Source: an uncultured Candidatus Saccharibacteria bacterium | GTDB taxonomy: Bacteria; Patescibacteriota; Saccharimonadia; Saccharimonadales; Saccharimonadaceae | Direction of reading: 5' to 3' | Assembly (NCBI GenBank): GCA_938036915.1 | Contig: CALHVV010000012.1 | Location: forward strand, 1-8,597 | Length of the DNA stretch: 8,597 bases | Part shown: piece by piece, positions 6,369-8,597 of the stretch | How the letters are laid out: every line of letters begins with the position of its first letter | Position numbering within the stretch: position 1 is the first letter of the stretch | The notes under the pieces: model-generated | The model's database searches: none | What the model was told of the DNA's origin: nothing | The model's input: only the letters and a program-made list of their open reading frames with translations | Translations under genes and position numbers: made by a program

Positions 6369-6377
6369 TGCTATACT
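6369..6377 (+). promoter_or_regulatory. Extended -10 promoter of the FKBP-trxB operon
   Basis: TGcTATACT (TG at 6369-6370, TATACT at 6372-6377) gives a predicted start near 6384 and a leader of about 30 bases, which ends with AGAGGAG (6405-6411) two bases before the ATG at 6414. There is no clear -35, which is common for TGn promoters. The -10 hexamer is identical to those before pheT and the ThrE-like gene. The 6221-6368 stretch between the divergent promoters holds nothing else I can identify. Confidence 0.5.
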
Positions 6378-6413
6378 GGGCAAGATAGATTAGTCGATGA
6401 AACAAGAGGAGTT

Positions 6414-7103
6414 ATGGCAACAACCAAGACACAACGCTGGATTATTATTGTTATTTTGGTCGCGACGGTCGTCGGGACGCTGGGGTCATTTGCGGCAATG
6501 ATCCTTGCCTCGGAGAATTACAAAAATGACCAAGCCAAAGCGCAAAAAGCACAAGAAAAATACCAGAAACTCATGAAAGACTACCAAGCCAAGACAGCTG
6601 CTCAAGCACAAGAGTTGTCAAACAAATATTACCCAACCTTTAGCCAATATACGAGTCGGGTTGGCGAGTTTGACCGCGATAGCGTGAAGGAGCTCTCTAG
6701 CGAAGACTTGGTGGTTGGCGATGGTGAGGAGATCAAGGATAATACGGCATTTGCAGCCTACTACATTGGCTGGAACCCGAAGGGCAAGGTATTTGACCAA
6801 TCTATCAAAGACGGCAAGCTTGATGCACCGTTTGCTGTTGAGGGTGGGCTCAAGAGTGCGAGTGTCATCACTGGCTGGAAGGAAGGCATCAAGGGGATGC
6901 GCCTTGGTGGAGTACGTGAGCTAACCATCCCTTCCGACAAAGCATACGGCGAGAAAGGCCAAGGCAATGATATTCCCGCCAATACACCACTCAAGTTCAT
7001 CGTGATGGCAGTGCCAAAGCCGGCTACAATCGACACTTCGGAACTATTGAAGGCATACCAAGAAGGCCAAGGAGGGAGTAACTATGGACAGCACTACCAA
7101 TAA
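6414..7103 (+). CDS. Membrane-anchored FKBP-type peptidyl-prolyl cis-trans isomerase
   Basis: This encodes 229 residues. The start at 6414 (MATTKTQ) has AGAGGAG at 6405-6411; an in-frame ATG at 6366 is rejected because it precedes the -10 box and has no ribosome-binding site. Residues 9-31 are a single hydrophobic segment after a short basic N-terminus, a signal anchor that places the rest outside the membrane. Residues 35-72 are Lys/Gln/Ala-rich and helical, probably a coiled-coil stalk. The FKBP domain spans about 100-201 and keeps the usual pocket: Tyr117, Phe127-Asp128, Phe140, Val151-Ile152, Trp155, Tyr178 and Phe195, with GWKEGIKGMRLGG and AYG between. It should speed proline isomerisation in exported or surface proteins. 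The tail (202-229) is Gln/Gly-rich. Its last 20 bases overlap trxB, whose ribosome-binding site lies inside this gene, so the two are probably translationally coupled. Confidence 0.93.
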   Translation: MATTKTQRWIIIVILVATVVGTLGSFAAMILASENYKNDQAKAQKAQEKYQKLMKDYQAKTAAQAQELSNKYYPTFSQYTSRVGEFDRDSVKELSSEDLVVGDGEEIKDNTAFAAYYIGWNPKGKVFDQSIKDGKLDAPFAVEGGLKSASVITGWKEGIKGMRLGGVRELTIPSDKAYGEKGQGNDIPANTPLKFIVMAVPKPATIDTSELLKAYQEGQGGSNYGQHYQ

Positions 7104-8049
7104 CAATAAACCAACCCAGACACCAGTCTACGACGTTGTCATGATTGGCGCGGGGCCAAGCGCTCTGGCTGCCGCGGTATATACGACGCGCGAGAACCTG
7201 CAGACGGTGCTATATGAAAAGGCGGTGGTTGGTGGCCTCGCAGCGATTACCGATAAGATCGATAACTACCCAGGCTTTGCGGACGGCGTGTCGGGCCTCG
7301 ACCTCGCCGAGCAGCTGCAGCGCCAGGCAGAGCGCTTTGGGGCGCAGATTGAGCTAGGTGAGGTATCGAACCTCCGCAAAGATGGCAATGATACGATTGT
7401 GACAGTTGACGGGCAGGATGTGCGTGCCCGTGCGGTGTTGATTGCCACGGGCAGTGCATATAACAAGCTTGGTATCCCTGGCGAAGATGCATTGTATGGT
7501 CGCGGCGTACACTACTGTGCCACCTGCGACGGTGCGTTTTATAAAGGCAAGCGACTGGTGGTGATCGGTGGCGGCAACTCTGGCTTGCAAGAGGCGATGT
7601 TCTTGACTCGCTTTGCGGAGCATATCGACCTCCTGGTGCGGAGTACAATCAAAGCGAGTGAAATCCTCCAGACCGACCTGCAGCCCTTTATCGAGCGAGG
7701 ACAAATTAGCGTCCATCTCCATACCGAATCGACTGAAATTATCGCAGAGGACGGCAAAGTAACTGGTGTTGCAGCCATCAGTAATGGCCAGCCAACTACC
7801 TTCGCCTGTGATGGGGTGTTTGTCTTTGTTGGCCTTAAGCCAAACACGGGCTTTTTGCAGGGTACGCCCGTCCAGCTCGATGAGCGAGGGCTGATTATTA
7901 CCAATGAACATCTTGAGACGACAATGCCTGGTGTCTTTGCCAGTGGTGATGTACGTAGTGGCGCAACGATGCAGATTGCTACAGCGGTGGGCGAAGGCGC
8001 GACGGCTGCTTTGAGTATCCGTGAGTATATTCAGCAGCACAAAGCATAG
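7084..8049 (+). CDS. trxB: Thioredoxin reductase-type FAD disulfide oxidoreductase
   Basis: This encodes 321 residues, the normal length for low-molecular-weight thioredoxin reductase. The start at 7084 has GGAGGG at 7071-7076 with seven bases spacing, within the end of the FKBP gene. It has an N-terminal FAD Rossmann motif GAGPSALAA (22-30), NYPGF at 61-65, the redox-active pair C145-A-T-C148, a second Rossmann motif GGGNSG (162-167) and the late FAD-binding segment with GVFASGDVRSGATMQIATAVGEG (in positions 283-305). It should be a cytoplasmic dimer reducing thioredoxin. The usual 2'-phosphate-binding motif HRRDxxRA is not kept: the aligned stretch is V185-R-S-T-I-K-A-S192, missing the His and at least one Arg and one residue shorter. 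NADPH preference may therefore be weakened, and NADH or another donor is possible. No thioredoxin gene is in view. The gene is followed by a terminator at 8131-8165. Confidence 0.93.
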   Translation: MDSTTNNNKPTQTPVYDVVMIGAGPSALAAAVYTTRENLQTVLYEKAVVGGLAAITDKIDNYPGFADGVSGLDLAEQLQRQAERFGAQIELGEVSNLRKDGNDTIVTVDGQDVRARAVLIATGSAYNKLGIPGEDALYGRGVHYCATCDGAFYKGKRLVVIGGGNSGLQEAMFLTRFAEHIDLLVRSTIKASEILQTDLQPFIERGQISVHLHTESTEIIAEDGKVTGVAAISNGQPTTFACDGVFVFVGLKPNTGFLQGTPVQLDERGLIITNEHLETTMPGVFASGDVRSGATMQIATAVGEGATAALSIREYIQQHKA

Positions 8050-8074
8050 AATAGATAGTGCGTGTGGGGTGGCT

Positions 8075-8103
8075 AAGAGCCTGAATCTCAAAACTCAGCT
8101 CTT
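8075..8103 (+). repeat. Imperfect hairpin just after trxB
   Basis: AAGAGC (8075-8080) pairs with GCTCTT (8098-8103), and TGA (8082-8084) pairs with TCA (8095-8097), with C8081 bulged and a 10-base loop. A competing 5-bp hairpin, CTCAA (8087-8091) with TTGAG (8102-8106), shares the same bases. No T-run follows, so it is not a terminator by itself; it may stabilise the 3' end of the operon mRNA. Confidence 0.35.
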
Positions 8104-8130
8104 GAGTAGCATCTCCTTTATATCTAACAA

Positions 8131-8165
8131 AGTAAAAAATCAGTCGTAATGGCTGATTTTTTACT
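8131..8165. terminator. Terminator of the FKBP-trxB operon
   Basis: A perfect 13-bp stem pairs AGTAAAAAATCAG (8131-8143) with CTGATTTTTTACT (8153-8165); the loop can close further by T-G and C-G. The T-run is inside the right arm, and the matching A-run in the left arm makes it usable on both strands. It lies about 80 bases past the trxB stop. Confidence 0.75.
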
Positions 8166-8216
8166 AGTGTGAAGACGAAGTTGATACACCTAGAGAGGTT
8201 GCTTGCCAACTGCACT

Positions 8217-8241
8217 AAAAGAGCTACCGTCTGCTCTTTTT
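8217..8241. terminator. Second bidirectional terminator, probably for the GDPD gene
   Basis: AAAAGAGC (8217-8224) pairs with GCTCTTTT (8233-8240) around an 8-base loop, followed by a further T at 8241. On the minus strand the arm ends in TTTT as well. It is the first hairpin with a T-run after the minus-strand stop at 8441, about 200 bases away, and could also back up the trxB terminator. Confidence 0.6.
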
Positions 8242-8440
8242 GGTTGCTTTTTCGATAAACTCTTTAGGTGCTTACTCGATTATTGCTTTTCTGCATTGAA
8301 TTGGATAGTGGTAATATTCGTCCACAGAAAGGAACGGAGAAGTCTCGCATCACCCAAGTGAGGCGTTAGTTGGATTCAGACAATATTCCTAATCTCGCAC
8401 GACAGGCGTACCGTGTTTTATCGGATAACTTCATATGTTA

Positions 8441-8597
8441 TTAACTATAACGCTGTAGCTCAGCAAGAAACTTATCTGGATAGTTGGTAACGACGCCGTC
8501 GATGCCGCGCTCGGCAAGCTGCTGCAGGGCACCTGGGCGATTAACTGTATAGACATAGGTAAAGAGATTCGACCGACGTGCAATCTCTATCGCCAGT
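8441..8597 (-). CDS. Glycerophosphodiester phosphodiesterase (GDPD), C-terminal end, cut by window end
   Basis: The frame enters from the window edge and ends with TAA at 8441-8443, giving the last 51 residues. The sequence YVYTVNRPGALQQLAERGID followed by GVVTNYPDKFLAEL is the standard final strand-helix-strand of the GDPD TIM barrel: the VYTVN strand with its conserved Trp/Tyr-T-V-N, then GIDGVVTNYPD, where most members have GVDGIITDxPD. The family cleaves glycerophosphodiesters to an alcohol and glycerol-3-phosphate. The catalytic His and Glu residues lie outside the window, so activity, any signal peptide and the start cannot be judged. Transcription probably ends at the 8217-8241 hairpin. 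Confidence 0.85.
   Translation of the reverse strand, partial: LAIEIARRSNLFTYVYTVNRPGALQQLAERGIDGVVTNYPDKFLAELQRYS

Larger units (their letters stand above)
8050..8440. other. Convergent intergenic region without a recognisable gene
   Basis: These 391 bases lie between the converging trxB and GDPD genes. They contain the hairpins at 8075-8103, 8131-8165 and 8217-8241. In 8242-8440 I see no tRNA, no coding frame with a ribosome-binding site, and no clear promoter. A 7-base direct repeat (TCTCGCA at 8343-8349 and 8393-8399) is the only repeat noticed, and a weak TGgTAATAT at 8309-8317 is followed by purine-rich sequence but no start codon. Confidence 0.6.

Noticed and set aside
6366..6413. Upstream ATG start for the FKBP protein
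   Set aside because: It lies before the TGcTATACT box, lacks a ribosome-binding site, and would put a charged stretch ahead of the signal anchor; the ATG at 6414 has AGAGGAG.
7354..8091. Minus-strand 245-codon frame antisense to trxB
   Set aside because: Long but composed of low-likelihood sequence in the shadow of trxB, whose motifs are unmistakable; it would also start inside the post-trxB hairpin region.
8320..8400. Possible tRNA or structured RNA in the gap before GDPD
   Set aside because: No T-arm consensus, no cloverleaf and no matching acceptor arms could be built; only a short direct repeat is present.

Overview
The window is an ordinary-looking but compact bacterial chromosome segment with seven readable protein genes, two of them cut by the window edges. 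GC content is moderate (roughly half) and UGA is a normal stop codon: it closes pheT, the ThrE-like gene and the EXLDI gene. Short intergenic gaps, convergent and same-strand overlaps, a pheT with no pheS beside it, a membrane-anchored FKBP next to trxB, and an EXLDI protein together suggest a small-genome Patescibacteria member, most likely Candidatus Saccharibacteria (TM7). This assignment is inferred from gene style and not proven; there is no rRNA or tRNA in the window to confirm it.

Layout. Bases 1-464 (minus) hold the N-terminal half of an exported alpha/beta-hydrolase. Bases 465-653 carry its candidate promoter, a strong bidirectional hairpin terminator (600-632) and a possible short plus-strand transcript. 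Bases 654-1403 (minus) encode a DUF6882-like hypothetical protein. It is divergent from an EXLDI-family protein (1601-2101, plus), whose 5' region holds a TTGACA promoter and a perfect 10-2-10 bp palindrome touching the Shine-Dalgarno sequence. pheT (2217-4790, plus) follows, apparently with a nearly leaderless mRNA, and its end overlaps by 25 bp the end of a convergent threonine/serine-exporter-like gene (4766-6184, minus), which also looks leaderless. Diverging from that gene is a two-gene operon: a membrane-anchored FKBP-type peptidyl-prolyl isomerase (6414-7103) overlapping trxB (7084-8049) by 20 bp. Bases 8050-8440 are a convergent intergenic region with two terminator hairpins. Bases 8441-8597 (minus) are the C-terminal end of a glycerophosphodiester phosphodiesterase.

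How the parts relate. The FKBP/trxB pair joins envelope protein folding with thiol redox and is probably co-translated. pheT is translation housekeeping. The ThrE-like protein is an inner-membrane amino-acid transporter. The EXLDI gene looks autoregulated: its N-terminus resembles a ribbon-helix-helix DNA-binding module and its promoter region carries a palindrome. Several promoters share a TATACT-type -10, either with a TGn extension or with a TTGCAA -35, and two of them lie so close to the ATG that no ribosome-binding site fits. I found no transposon, CRISPR array, phage gene, rRNA or tRNA, and no convincing wholly new system. The EXLDI locus is the best candidate for follow-up.
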